Positions 30,732-40,021 of a stretch of DNA of 64,000 nt are shown piece by piece. The stretch comes from Bartonella machadoae (GTDB lineage Bacteria; Pseudomonadota; Alphaproteobacteria; Rhizobiales; Rhizobiaceae). The translations under genes and the position numbers were made by a program. The notes under the pieces are model-generated. The model saw only the letters and a program-made list of their open reading frames with translations. It did no database searches and was not told the DNA's origin. Each line of letters begins with the position of its first letter. The first letter of the stretch is position 1. The stretch spans positions 599,095 through 663,094 of the forward strand of contig NZ_CP087114.1 of the NCBI RefSeq assembly GCF_022559585.1. Direction: 5' to 3'.

Positions 30732-31712
30732 CTAGTGAAGTTTTTTGCGTGATTGAAAGTTGTATTGAATCGCTCCCCAAATTCCCATCAAGAGCATCAT
30801 GAAAGAAATAGGTGGAGCAAAAACAACAGTTAAAATGGCAATATAAACAAGAGAAAGTATAATAATTCGGCCATTGATTCCTTGGGTAATATTATGGAGA
30901 TATGCTAAACCACTAATCGAGATAATAACAGTATAGGCAGTGCTAAAGACACGCGTGCTCAAATTAAGAGGTGCACTCAATTCAGCCATTGATACGAGGC
31001 AAACAACGATAAAAATAATAATTCCAGAAATTGGAAAACGGAGAGTTTTACTCCAATCATCTCGAGGTCTTTTCAGCCACTTCATATGTTGAGCTGTTAT
31101 TATCGAAAAATAAAGATTACCAATGAGAAAAAGTAAACTATAAACTGTGAGAGCAATAGCTGTTAAAGTTGCTGTATTTGCCATGATAAAATCGCTAAAA
31201 GCGCGGATATCAGTTTCCCTGAGTGACTGCGATTGTTGCAGAGCTTGTGCTACGTTTGCTGTGACTTTTTGTACAATAATGGGTGTGGATGAACGGGTTT
31301 GAATATAAACTCCGATGAAGGTTGCTATAAGAGCGATAAAGTTCGTTAAATGAAAAATAACTGATGATAATGGATACCATATCAGTGTGTTTTTCTTATG
31401 GTCTGGTCGTGCAAGCCCAAGGAGCCAAGAAGCATAGACAGCAGGAAGAAAAAATAACAGCATAAAGCTAAGAGCAATATAGATATTAGTGGTTATGATA
31501 AGAACAATCGTCGCACTTATGAGAGCAACGAGGCTAGCTAAAGTTCCTTGACCAAATGCAACAATAAAAATTGGCAAGGAAAGAAAGCAACCAAGGAGAA
31601 GAGAAAAATGGGGTGCAATATTTGCAACGCTAATAAGTGCCATCCCTATTACAACAGCAAAAAGGCCGGCCAAAATACCGGTCATAATTTTATAAACATG
31701 AAGATTTTTCAT
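30732..31712 (-). CDS. DUF2232 membrane protein
   Basis: A 326-aa integral membrane protein with about eight hydrophobic segments. It starts [19 protein letters not shown] and contains [19 protein letters not shown], a conserved stretch in DUF2232 proteins. DUF2232 genes are commonly found between rpsR and rplI in alphaproteobacteria, exactly as here. The function is unknown. Confidence 0.82.
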   Translation of the reverse strand: MKNLHVYKIMTGILAGLFAVVIGMALISVANIAPHFSLLLGCFLSLPIFIVAFGQGTLASLVALISATIVLIITTNIYIALSFMLLFFLPAVYASWLLGLARPDHKKNTLIWYPLSSVIFHLTNFIALIATFIGVYIQTRSSTPIIVQKVTANVAQALQQSQSLRETDIRAFSDFIMANTATLTAIALTVYSLLFLIGNLYFSIITAQHMKWLKRPRDDWSKTLRFPISGIIIFIVVCLVSMAELSAPLNLSTRVFSTAYTVIISISGLAYLHNITQGINGRIIILSLVYIAILTVVFAPPISFMMLLMGIWGAIQYNFQSRKKLH

Positions 31713-31864
31713 TTATCGCTGTCCTGCTGTTTGCAGTTAGGGGCATTACAATACCTCAACTTATGGCATTTTTATACTCTTCGTACAATCCATAATCAGT
31801 TTTTGTTAAATCAGATAGGAAAAGCAACTGGGGTGCTTCCCCAGTTGCGTAACGTATGAATATC

Positions 31865-32116
31865 TTACTTTATAACGTATGGGAGTAATCCTAGAAAACG
31901 AGCACGTTTAATAGCATTCGCTAACTCACGTTGTTTTTTCTGACTGACGGCTGTAATACGCGAAGGAACGATTTTCCCCCGTTCTGAAATATAACGTTGC
32001 AACAATTTGACATCTTTATAATCAATTTTAGGAGCATTAGCACCTAAAAACGGACATGTTTTACGACGACGATGAAAAGGACGACGTGCTGCAGTTTGAT
32101 TCATATCGGTCATCAT
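31865..32116 (-). CDS. rpsR: 30S ribosomal protein S18
   Basis: An 83-aa S18 with the signature [21 protein letters not shown], here read as its two halves [10 protein letters not shown] and VKLLQRYI, and [20 protein letters not shown]. The ATG at 32116 overlaps the rpsF stop by four bases (ATGA), giving coupling with its structural partner S6. A second ATG follows immediately. Confidence 0.96.
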   Translation of the reverse strand: MMTDMNQTAARRPFHRRRKTCPFLGANAPKIDYKDVKLLQRYISERGKIVPSRITAVSQKKQRELANAIKRARFLGLLPYVIK

Positions 32117-32520
32117 TCTACTCCTTCTATGACATCTTCACGTTGGCGACGCGGGGAACGATAGTGCTCTTCATCATGACCAATGTGATCATTACGATCA
32201 ACACGTGAAAATATAGGAGATTTTTCTTTTTCGTGTTTTTCCACGCGAATGGTCATATAACGTAAAATATCCTCATTAATACGCATTTGACGTTCAACTT
32301 CAGCAATTGCCGCCGCTGGTGCATCGATATTAACCAGTACATAATAAGCTTTACGATTTTTACGAATACGATAAGCGAGAGGGCGAAGACCCCAATTTTC
32401 TGTACGCCCAACTTTCCCACCGTGCGCTTCAATGACCCCTTTATAGGTATTTAATAGTTCATCAATTTGCTGCGGTGCAATGTCTTGTCGAGCAAGAAAT
32501 ATATGTTCATAAAGAGCCAT
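32113..32520 (-). CDS. rpsF: 30S ribosomal protein S6
   Basis: A 135-aa S6 starting [14 protein letters not shown], with [13 protein letters not shown] and the C-terminal arginine/acid-rich tail. The start at 32520 is preceded by GAAAGG at good spacing; an ATG 18 bases upstream is less likely. S6 and S18 bind 16S rRNA together and are known in several bacteria to repress their own message through the leader. Confidence 0.96.
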   Translation of the reverse strand: MALYEHIFLARQDIAPQQIDELLNTYKGVIEAHGGKVGRTENWGLRPLAYRIRKNRKAYYVLVNIDAPAAAIAEVERQMRINEDILRYMTIRVEKHEKEKSPIFSRVDRNDHIGHDEEHYRSPRRQREDVIEGVE

Positions 32521-32540
32521 TGCTTTGCCTTTCTTCAATT

Positions 32541-32720
32541 AAACTTTACCGGTTTTAGCGCAAAGCCTCTGCGACTTGCCTTTTTTGGAAATCCAAAGAA
32601 GAAAGGACGCGCTTACAATTTGAGACATCCGAGAGCGGAGACACAGGAGGTCGGAAACATTGCATTTCCTACTGATAACTCTTCAGTCCTCCGTTCAACC
32701 TCCAGCTAAACGCCGGTAAC
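32541..32720 (-). promoter_or_regulatory. Structured RNA leader of the rpsF operon
   Basis: On the minus strand TTACCGG (32719-32713) pairs perfectly with CCGGTAA (32552-32546) and the helix extends through TTTAGC with GCTAAA, closing a domain of about 175 nt that ends just before the rpsF ribosome-binding site. Inside, GGAGGT (32703-32698) pairs with ACCTCC (32651-32646), and hairpins ACTGA/TCAGT and GGAAA/TTTCC are nested within it. The layout suggests an autoregulatory leader; S6-S18 complexes are known to bind such leaders elsewhere. Binding here is inference. Confidence 0.6.
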
Positions 32721-32873
32721 AAACATTTCACGTTTACAACTTATCTTTGAAAATAGCAAGCTTATGTGCATAAAAAAATCGATTTATTAAATTTTGATAT
32801 ATTTTTTATACAATTCACTTTTTTTATAAAAAGATGATACTGTAAAACTATAAATATAAAGGAAAAAAGAAGA

Positions 32874-33452
32874 ATGGATTATTTAAACCGGATTGATGTT
32901 GCACTCTTTGAAATGCTAGCTGGTAATCATCAATCTTGGTCGGTTTTAGTTTTGTTTAGTATTTTTTGTGCGAAATTTTTGATTTATATTATTCCATTAC
33001 ATCTTTGTGTGTTGTGGTTTTGTGGTAAAGAGAAGGAGCGACGCGTAGCACTAAGCATTGTTATGAGTATTTGTGTGTCTCTTTTTATAGGTTATCTCAT
33101 TTCTCTTATTTATTTTCATCCACGTCCATTTGTTACGGGATTGTCAATACCACTGATTAAGCATAAAGCAACAGCTTCTTTTCCTAGTAATCATGCTTTG
33201 ACTATTGCATCTTATACAGCAAGTCTTTATTTTTATAGATATAAAGTCGCTTCTCAGTTTGCAACGGTATTTTTATGTTTGATCTCTTGGGGGCGTATCT
33301 TTGTTGGTGTGCATTATCCTTTTGATGTTTTGGCTGGTACAATTTTAGGCGGTCTTATAAGCTGGAGTGTTATTCAGTTTATAGCGCCATATTTTCCTAA
33401 GTTTCTATACCAAACTCCGCTATTAATTAAGAAAAGACATAAAAATCAATAA
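32874..33452 (+). CDS. PAP2-family phosphatase, probable undecaprenyl-diphosphatase
   Basis: A 192-aa membrane protein with the three PAP2 motifs: YFHPRPF, SFPSNHALTIA and GRIFVGVHYPFDVLAG. The PSNH form and overall layout resemble BcrC-type undecaprenyl pyrophosphate phosphatases, which recycle the cell-wall lipid carrier. Other phosphatidic-acid-type substrates remain possible. GGAAAAAAGAAGA lies upstream. It is the last core gene before the accessory region. Confidence 0.82.
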   Translation: MDYLNRIDVALFEMLAGNHQSWSVLVLFSIFCAKFLIYIIPLHLCVLWFCGKEKERRVALSIVMSICVSLFIGYLISLIYFHPRPFVTGLSIPLIKHKATASFPSNHALTIASYTASLYFYRYKVASQFATVFLCLISWGRIFVGVHYPFDVLAGTILGGLISWSVIQFIAPYFPKFLYQTPLLIKKRHKNQ

Positions 33453-33810
33453 GCCATATTAAAAGCAAGGAATTCGATGTGTATTGATTCTATGATGTTT
33501 TGTGTTTGAGTGTGTTTTGTGGTTGGTGCTCTTTATATAGAAGGATGCCATGTTATCATCTGTCCATCCAAAGATTGCGTAAAGTTGTAAGACTGTTACG
33601 CTTGAGTTAGCAGCGTATGTTGCTGCTCATTTTCTCAAACGATGCACTGATTTTTTATACCGGCTTAATTGCATGCTTTATAAAATAGAATATCAAAATT
33701 TTCTTTGAGGAGTTTTTTCTCCGTTTCCTATAAATGAACGTTTTCTCTCCAATAGGACCAATTTTAAGAGTTGCTGCTAATTACGGTAAAATAGGAGGAA
33801 AAACATCCGT
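33453..33810. other. Spacer between PAP2 gene and prophage remnant
   Basis: A 358-bp region with no open frame of coding quality, no tRNA that I could recognise and no clear attachment repeat. It marks the change from core to accessory DNA. Confidence 0.35.
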
Positions 33811-34562
33811 TTAGTATTTACTTTTCTCAGTCTTGAAATGAATGATATTCTTTTTGACATCTTTCCAACCAATGCGAACAGCATCACCACGACGGCAACC
33901 CCATGTAAAGGACGCAAACCCGTGTACAAAAGAACATCAATCCAAACACGTTCATATGTTCCTAAAGCCCATGTTTTATAATATTTCTCCACATCTTTTT
34001 CTGTTCAAACAGCAATCCCTCCTGTTTTTTTGAGCGGAGGCCTTTTGACACCTAAAGTTGGATTATCTTCTAAAAGACCTTGATCAATTGCCCATTTAAA
34101 AGGATTATTCAGTACTTTTAAAAGCTCTCTAGCCATTCTAGGTGGTTCTTTACGTCGTTCAACACCAGCTATAAACTATTTCTTCTCAATATTTTTGTAT
34201 GGAATATTTCCTATTAAATCGCATGCCTTCATAAGAATGAATTTTTTTGTAGCTTCAGCAAAGCTATGCTAATTTGAGCTGTTACAATATTGTCAAAACA
34301 GCCATGCAAAGGAACCCTCAACAAGTTTTCCTGGTTTGGATTTAGGAAATATCAGCCTTTGTAATTGGGCAAGTGCGTTTTTGTAATTGTCAACAAATTC
34401 TTGTGTTCCATAGGTTCCTCGTACTCTAATACGTTGCTCATGACCAATCCGCACATACCATATAATTTTACCATGGTGTGTGATTTCTTTGACAAGATGA
34501 GGGGGGAGCGTGTTTTTACATGGAACGGGCTTATAAGATGATATCAAGGTCGTATTTATCAT
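33811..34562 (-). pseudogene. Degraded tyrosine recombinase (prophage integrase)
   Basis: The minus strand from the ATG at 34562 gives a phage integrase N-terminus (PPHLVKEITHHGKIIWYVR, then IRVRGTYGTQEFVDNY). Later fragments read KRPPLKKTGGIAV, an in-frame TGA where Trp is expected, then EKYYKTWALGTYERVWID and VLLYTGLR. A frame change follows and the text continues RRGDAVRIGWKDV to a stop at 33811. The box II His-Arg-Tyr half is missing. At least one nonsense change and two frameshifts show it is dead. It is unrelated to the integrases at 2 and 51 kb. Confidence 0.85.
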
Positions 34563-34744
34563 TTAATGAATTCCAAATGTTATCACAGGCTGTGTGGCTA
34601 AATTTGGTATTGGAATATCGGATTTAAGAGAAAGAAGGAGTTCATACGTATGTTTTATTTCTCTTAATTTACATCCTTGTTTTTTTGCTTCTCTTAAGAT
34701 GCGTGCAATAGCGGGTTGTATATAGTGGCAGGGCGTGGTATCAT
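34563..34744 (-). pseudogene. Frameshifted small gene upstream of the prophage integrase
   Basis: An ATG at 34744 with AAAGGAG in front reads MIPRPATI and then leaves frame. Another frame gives QPAIARILREAKKQGCK and continues to a TAA that overlaps the integrase start region. Small proteins of the form MxRPA...ARxxRAAKxAG commonly precede phage integrases in Rhizobiales, so this is probably that partner gene, broken by a frameshift. The family match is from memory. Confidence 0.6.
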
Positions 34745-35667
34745 ATTTAATTCTCCTTTCTTAGATACAATTTGCCTGTGGTATGCAGTACGCATTTCTT
34801 GAAAGTTGTTATGAGAGGGGGGGCTGGGAAGCATATGGAACTTTCCCATTTAAAAAAAAATTGTACGTTTATTTTTTAGATATGCTTAATTTCATATTTT
34901 CAATTCTGTATCGTGATAAATTCTGTTGGATTATTTGCAAATCATACGTTTTTTACCCTGTTTCATTTGGGCTTTTAAGAATAACAGGATAAAAGAGGAC
35001 ATGTGTGGCTTAGAACACATCAGGTTCAATAAGATTCACTTTTCTTTTTATCAGACTTTTTTTCAGAGAAGGTTTGTTTTAAATATGCTTTATCTCGACA
35101 GATATTTATCGTGTGGGCATTTGAGATTTTATATTCTAAATGGGTAGAGATCTTATTGGACAATTATTGCCCAAGGATCTGTAAGATTAAGAATATTACA
35201 AAAGTTTTTTTAATTTGCGCTGATGACGTGTGCGCATAATAAACCCATCAGTGGCTTTATTAGAACCTAGTACGCTTACCTTTTGTAAGTTTATCCCAAT
35301 TTGTGCAGTAAGTTATAATTTTCGCATGATTAAATGTTTCGCATTCAATAATACTCATGTATTTGCTTTTATAGAATTGAGTACATAAAAACAGAAATTT
35401 TTGAGGAGATATCATTGAATATTGAGTATTTGCGCTGCTTTAACAATCCTATCCAAGCCAACGGTTATGAACATAATCCTCACCATAAACTTTAGCAATA
35501 TTAAGGATTCAACCAAGACAATTTTTTTCTATCTATCTTTATTGGAATGATTTGGTGAAAAAGGCCGCGAGATTTTTTTATGCCATAAAAAATGTTTATC
35601 GCTAGCTCTCCCTTTAAGCACTTTGCTTTTTAAATTCGATTGAAAGGCGCACTCTCTTTTTTCTTTT
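34745..35667. other. Decayed accessory DNA
   Basis: A 920-bp AT-rich stretch with only fragments. On the minus strand an ATG at about 35357 gives a short frame (MSIIECETFNHAKIITYC...) and, after a shift, VSVLGSNKATDGFIMRTRHQ. This looks like a small phage gene with a frameshift but I do not recognise it. The rest is featureless. Confidence 0.35.
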
Positions 35668-36360
35668 TTAGCGCACGCGTTGATATTTGCTTGCGTACCG
35701 TTTTAAAAATCCTCTTTCAACCAAGGTGCGCCTTAAACGTGCAAAATCTACAGTAAAGAGGCTGCATATCTTTGAGATTTCAGTTTCGCTATAGATTTTT
35801 TCCATTTGAAATGCCTCACTAATTTTTGTAAGCATATCTTCAGTTTCTAGGGAACGGTCACCTAAATTCTCCATATTTCGTACGTTTTTATCTTCTAGTG
35901 CTTGCCATAATGTATCTACGACTTGAAATCCCTCTTTTGTGTTTTGAATAAGACCAAGATTCAAAAGGCGATTAATGGATTTATGAATGCTTTTGGCATC
36001 TGAATCGACATGCTTGAGAATATCAGAAAGATTTTTAGCGCCAAGTATAATTGTTGCATAAACAGCACGTAAGGTAGGTGAGGTCATTGCAGAAATCAAA
36101 GAATTGCGTGTATTGCGTTTATGAAGTGCTTCTTTTCCCATGGGTAAAAGATCATTGCGAATAGGCAGTTCATTGATCTCTCTCAATTCTGATTGTAATG
36201 ATTGTGAGCGCACAATTTGTTCAATACTAGTGCGTTTACGGATGATACCGAGACCACTTTGGCGATATTTGTGGTTTTCGGGCAGTGTTAAAGCTTCATA
36301 GGAGCGATCGAGTCGATAGAGGATTTCTTCCCATAGAGGGGTTCTTATGCGTCGAACACG
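35668..36360 (-). pseudogene. 5'-truncated protein with winged-helix features, unrecognised
   Basis: The frame is open from 36360 to the stop at 35668, with a stop codon at 36361-36363 directly upstream and no ATG in the first 49 codons, so the true start is probably lost. A GTG at 36213 would give 181 aa. The upstream open part reads RIRTPLWEEILYRLDRSY. The middle (LSDILKHVDSDAKSIHKSIN, RLLNLGLIQNT) and end (SETEISKICSLF, LRRTLVERGFLKRY) look like helix-turn-helix segments. It may be a phage or plasmid regulator. No family was recognised. Confidence 0.5.
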
Positions 36361-37126
36361 TTACCGGCACATTTCAAAGAAAAACACAATAAAATCAGTA
36401 TATTGGGTGTATTTATTTTATATAAATCCCCATCAGAATCCATACTTTTATGCACGATTCAATTGACCATTTTTTACAAACAATAGCCATCTATAAACAG
36501 AGCATAAAAAGCAAATCATGATGCCAATATTATAACACATGAGAGCATTCAAATGAAATGCAAAGCAGTTATCATTCATAACATCCCATAAATTTTACAA
36601 GACGTTTTTATCATAATAAATCGCATTGTTAAAACGCAATTGAATATGAGGGCTTGTTTAAATGCAGATGTTTGAAACGTTTTTTTGAAAGGAGTTAATC
36701 CAAATTTGGATTGAGTGATTAAGGACTTCTCAAAAATGAGGGCATCTTTTTTCATAAGCAGAGAGAAGTTGAGAGTTGATATAACTTTACAAAGCGTTTT
36801 GAGAAGGTGCTTTCTTTCAAATTGACCACCTCAAATATGAGGGCATTGTTATGAATAGGTTTAAATCATCACAGAGCTAATAGGCTTTTCTCATTCAAAT
36901 GTGATGATCTAAAAGAACGCTTTCATAATCATTCCTTTATATTATTTTGGATAAGTTTTTATAAAGCGAATACAAAGCTTGTAATATAATACGTTTTGTA
37001 TATATGCATTTATTACTCCATTAGAGTTGAGACATGAAAGCCGCGTCACGTAAAATGGCACGGCTTTCTTTTTTGCACTCTTGTCTTTTGAAATGGTATA
37101 AAACCAACGCCCCCCGCATTTATTGT
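36361..37126. other. Spacer downstream of the YdcK-like array
   Basis: A 766-bp AT-rich region without a gene. The phrase tatgagggc or aatgagggc recurs at least three times between 36640 and 36860, which looks like a decayed short repeat. A hairpin lies at 37038-37078. Confidence 0.35.
37038..37078 (+). terminator. Hairpin with T-rich tail
   Basis: AAAGCCG and CGGCTTT pair over seven bases around a loop that itself contains cgtca/tggca-like partial pairing, and the plus strand continues ctttctttttt. It reads as a plus-strand intrinsic terminator. It also sits 50 bp past the last array gene on the other strand, where it may act as a weaker 3' hairpin. Confidence 0.5.
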
Positions 37127-37906
37127 TTATTCTTCAGTATCAATAATCTCTATAAGAATATCGCTCTTATTAACCTCCTTATTTTTGGGAACCTCTCTTA
37201 TCTCACTTTTTCGATTCAGTTTTGCACGCCCACAAGCACGACCAAAGACCTTGATAGTATGAGAAACCTGAGCTTTACCATAAACAGAGCCATAAATTTG
37301 CGCACAGCCACTCACTTTTGCATAGTCATAAACCTTGCCATAAATTTTGGCACGGCTATTAACAACAGCATAGCCATAAACATGCGCAGTGCTAAAAAGA
37401 CAAGCAGAGCCTAACACTCTAGCGTTGCCATAAAGCCTTGCATATTCAAAAAGATAACTATTATGAAAAAGATGCGCATTGCCATAAACATGGGCTTCAA
37501 TTGAAACGCGACTATTGCCATAGACACGAGCCTTGCCATAAACATAGCCAGCCACATGCGCACTATCATAAACAAATGCATTGTCATAAATTTTTGCATA
37601 TTGAGAAATAAACACCTTATCATGCACCTGAGCATTGCCATAGACAAGACCACAAATTTGCGCATTGCCTCGTATTTTTGCATTCTCATAGACACGGGCA
37701 TGTTTATAAACCAATGCATTATCATAAACCCAGCAAAGACCGTTATGAGAAAGATTTTCTTCCTTTTCAATAAAGCCACCGAGTTGACCAGCCTTGACAT
37801 CAGAAAAGCTTTTTAAAGCCTGAATGCGATAAAGCGTTGTAATTTTTTGTGTAATTTTATCTTTCAGTTGTTTTGTTTCATTAGTTAGTTTGTATTTTTT
37901 GGACAT
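37127..37906 (-). CDS. YdcK-like repeat protein, array gene 5
   Basis: Starts MSKKYKLTNETKQL after GAGGGG; the ATG directly upstream is an alternative. About 60 N-terminal residues form a module shared by all five array proteins (ALKSFSDVKAGQLGGFIE, then ENLSHNGLCWVYDNA). It is followed by about 25 imperfect six-residue turns of the type A-x-V-Y-G-N, which should fold as a left-handed beta-helix or similar solenoid. E. coli YdcK has the same head and repeat type and unknown function. The C-terminus leaves the repeat and ends acidic (DILIEIIDTEE). Confidence 0.75.
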   Translation of the reverse strand: MSKKYKLTNETKQLKDKITQKITTLYRIQALKSFSDVKAGQLGGFIEKEENLSHNGLCWVYDNALVYKHARVYENAKIRGNAQICGLVYGNAQVHDKVFISQYAKIYDNAFVYDSAHVAGYVYGKARVYGNSRVSIEAHVYGNAHLFHNSYLFEYARLYGNARVLGSACLFSTAHVYGYAVVNSRAKIYGKVYDYAKVSGCAQIYGSVYGKAQVSHTIKVFGRACGRAKLNRKSEIREVPKNKEVNKSDILIEIIDTEE

Positions 37907-37982
37907 CATAAGACCCCTCACAATCTCTCTTGTGAAAAAAGTTGCATGGAAAATGTTGGAAAAATGGAGTGACCGCCGCGCT

Positions 37983-38480
37983 TTAAAGATTTAAAAAGGC
38001 TTTATTACGCAGCCAGATGATTTTTATTTCATTATTGGAAAGCAATTCGATATAAGACCTTGTTTCAATATCATCACGAGTCTTTTCTAAAATCATAACA
38101 ATGCCGTGACTATGAGCATTTTCACAAATATGAACATAATTGACGACACGGGCGTGATCATAAATTTGTGCATTACCATAGACATGAGCATGGTCATAAA
38201 TGATCGATTTACCAAGAACGATTGCATTGCCATAGACATAACCAGCGATAATAGCGTTATGATAGACCCTAGCATTTTCAGAAACCCGACCTGAGTTTAA
38301 AACCAGAGCATTACCATAAACCCAGCAATTGCCATCATGGGAGAGGTTATTTTCATTTTCGATAAAACCACCGAGTTGACCAGCCTTGACATCAGAAAAG
38401 CTTTTTAAAGCCTGAATGCGATACAATATGCGATTACCAAAGAGACGCGTTTCATTTGTAAGTGCAAATTTCTTTTGCAT
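37983..38480 (-). CDS. YdcK-like repeat protein, array gene 4 (short)
   Basis: A 165-aa paralogue starting MQKKFALTNETRLFG at 38480, with AAGGATTG upstream; a start 63 bases earlier has no ribosome-binding site. The head module (FSDVKAGQLGGFIE) is intact but only about 12 hexapeptide turns follow (YGNAIVLGKSIIYDHA). The C-terminal tail (DDIETRSYIELLSNNE) resembles that of gene 2. Its head is nearly identical to that of gene 5, which suggests recent duplication or gene conversion. Confidence 0.72.
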   Translation of the reverse strand: MQKKFALTNETRLFGNRILYRIQALKSFSDVKAGQLGGFIENENNLSHDGNCWVYGNALVLNSGRVSENARVYHNAIIAGYVYGNAIVLGKSIIYDHAHVYGNAQIYDHARVVNYVHICENAHSHGIVMILEKTRDDIETRSYIELLSNNEIKIIWLRNKAFLNL

Positions 38481-38523
38481 AGGAACAATCCTTATAGAAT
38501 GAAATTTGAAATGAAAGAATTTG

Positions 38524-38552
38524 GAAAGCAGGCGCCCCCGCAACGCCTGTTA
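38524..38552 (-). repeat. GC-rich intergenic hairpin, array spacer 3
   Basis: A short GC-rich block (aggcgcccccgcaacgcct on the plus strand) directly after the stop region of array gene 3. Related blocks follow genes 1 and 2. It stands out sharply from the AT-rich background and can fold through AGGCG / CGCCT. Confidence 0.55.
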
Positions 38553-38553
38553 T

Positions 38554-39336
38554 TTACGTTGCTTCATTTTCGATAATTTTTTCACGATTATTGATTATAA
38601 CATCATCACTTACTTCATTACGAACATACGCATTTCCAAATATTTTTGCATTGCCATAAATCTTGATATTTTTTTCAATAACCGCTTTTCCATAAACCCT
38701 AGCATTTTCAAAAATATGAGCACCCTCACTTACATAAGCAGAGCCCGATACTTTTGCATTGCCATAAACAGAGCCATTCACATAAGCACTATGCAAAACT
38801 TTTGCATTGTCATATATTTTTGCCTCTATAGTAATAAAGGCTTTTCCATAAACCACGGCATTGTCATAAACTTGACCACAAACCTTGGCATTCCCATTAA
38901 CCACGCACTTGCCATAAACCCATCCCTTGTCTCGAAACCACATATTCCCTGAGATACTAGCATGATCATAAACCTTGGCATTGTCATAAACATGGGTATC
39001 ATGACCATAAACTTTAGCATGATCACTAATAACAGCATTCCCATAAGCTTTAGCATGTTTAGCAACAACAGCTTCATTACGAAGTTTTGCATTTTCAGAC
39101 ACGACGCCATTGTCAGCAACCCACGCCTCATCATAAACCCAGCAATTACCATCATGAGAGAGGTTATCTTCATTTTCAATAAAACCACCCAATTGACCAG
39201 CCTTGACATCATCAAAATCTCTTAAAGCACGAATGCGATAAAGATTTATAGGCACAAATTTACCATCCTTATTTTGGTAAATTTCTTTGATTTCATTTGT
39301 TAATTCATATTTTTTAGTTACAACTGTACTAATCAT
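38554..39336 (-). CDS. YdcK-like repeat protein, array gene 3
   Basis: 260 aa from MISTVVTKKYELTNEI. The head module is ALRDFDDVKAGQLGGFIE followed by DNLSHDGNCWVYDEA, then about 27 hexapeptide turns (AKVYDHASISGN, AKIYDNAKVLHS). An extra insert, QNKDGKFVPIN, precedes the head. The ribosome-binding site is poor, so translation may depend on coupling with the upstream array gene. Family and fold are inferred from the repeat and from similarity to YdcK. Confidence 0.74.
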   Translation of the reverse strand: MISTVVTKKYELTNEIKEIYQNKDGKFVPINLYRIRALRDFDDVKAGQLGGFIENEDNLSHDGNCWVYDEAWVADNGVVSENAKLRNEAVVAKHAKAYGNAVISDHAKVYGHDTHVYDNAKVYDHASISGNMWFRDKGWVYGKCVVNGNAKVCGQVYDNAVVYGKAFITIEAKIYDNAKVLHSAYVNGSVYGNAKVSGSAYVSEGAHIFENARVYGKAVIEKNIKIYGNAKIFGNAYVRNEVSDDVIINNREKIIENEAT

Positions 39337-39387
39337 GAGAAAACCCAATCTAAATAATCGATAAAATTTGAATGAAATGTTCTTAAG

Positions 39388-39420
39388 AAGGGGGCGCCCC
39401 CGCCGCGCCCGCGGTGTTAT
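39388..39420 (-). repeat. GC-rich intergenic hairpin, array spacer 2
   Basis: After array gene 2's upstream neighbour region the minus strand reads taacaccgcgggcgcggc followed by gggggcgccccc; GGGCGC can pair with GCGCCC. It is nearly identical to the block at 39990-40020. Confidence 0.6.
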
Positions 39421-39432
39421 TTATGCTGCTTT

Positions 39433-39942
39433 TTATGGACGACACATTACAAAGGAAATCTCGCCATAAGGAGAGAGCCGTTCTGTATAAACATTCTCTC
39501 TTGTATTGCTATAGGCATTTTTAGTAACAATAGCCATGCCATAGGCACTTGCATTTTCATAAATATGGACATTACTGATAATTTTTGCACTATCAAAAAC
39601 CCGTGCGTTATCATAGACATGGGCATTGGCAAAAACCTTGGCAAAATCATAAACATGCGCATTGCCATAAACAAAACCACCAACCGCAGCATTGCCATAA
39701 ACCCTAGCATTCTCATAAACACGACCGGGTTTTAAAACATACGCATCATCAGCAACCCAGCAATTGCCCTCATGAGAGAGATTACTCTCATCTTCAATAA
39801 AGCCCCCCAATTGACCAGCCTTAACATCATCAAAGTCTCTCAAAGCACGAATGCGATAAAGGGTATGATTATCAAAAACACGGGTTTCATTTGTAATTTC
39901 ATATTTTTTGGATACAATTTTAGATACATTTATAGTGGTCAT
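39433..39942 (-). CDS. YdcK-like repeat protein, array gene 2 (short)
   Basis: 169 aa from MTTINVSKIVSKKYEITN, with GGAGCTCCCT upstream. The head has ALRDFDDVKAGQLGGFIE and NLSHEGNCWVADDA. Around 14 repeat turns follow (ARVYGNAAVGGFVYGNA, AHVYDNARVFDSA). The tail (RENVYTERLSPYGEISFV) ends in a form like that of gene 4, so short and long forms alternate in the array. Confidence 0.73.
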   Translation of the reverse strand: MTTINVSKIVSKKYEITNETRVFDNHTLYRIRALRDFDDVKAGQLGGFIEDESNLSHEGNCWVADDAYVLKPGRVYENARVYGNAAVGGFVYGNAHVYDFAKVFANAHVYDNARVFDSAKIISNVHIYENASAYGMAIVTKNAYSNTRENVYTERLSPYGEISFVMCRP

Positions 39943-39989
39943 AGGGAGCTCCTAATCTATAGTTAGTAAAATTTTGAATGAAATTTAGA

Positions 39990-40020
39990 GAGGGGCGCCC
40001 CCGCCGCGCCCACGGTGTTA
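39990..40020 (-). repeat. GC-rich intergenic hairpin, array spacer 1
   Basis: Minus strand taacaccgtgggcgcggc followed by gggggcgcccct, almost the same as the block at 39388-39420 with one base change. It lies directly behind the stop of array gene 1. The conservation suggests it was duplicated along with the genes, or that it works as a transcript-end or recombination signal. Confidence 0.6.
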
Positions 40021-40021
40021 T

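Noticed and set aside
33453..33810. Possible tRNA as an integration target near the prophage remnants
   Set aside because: No cloverleaf with a GGTTC-type T-arm and acceptor pairing was found by eye here or at the other integrase sites; a tRNA search program would settle this.
34783..35147. Two overlapping plus-strand frames rich in Phe and Tyr
   Set aside because: Typical chance frames in AT-rich decayed DNA; no family resemblance and no translation signals.
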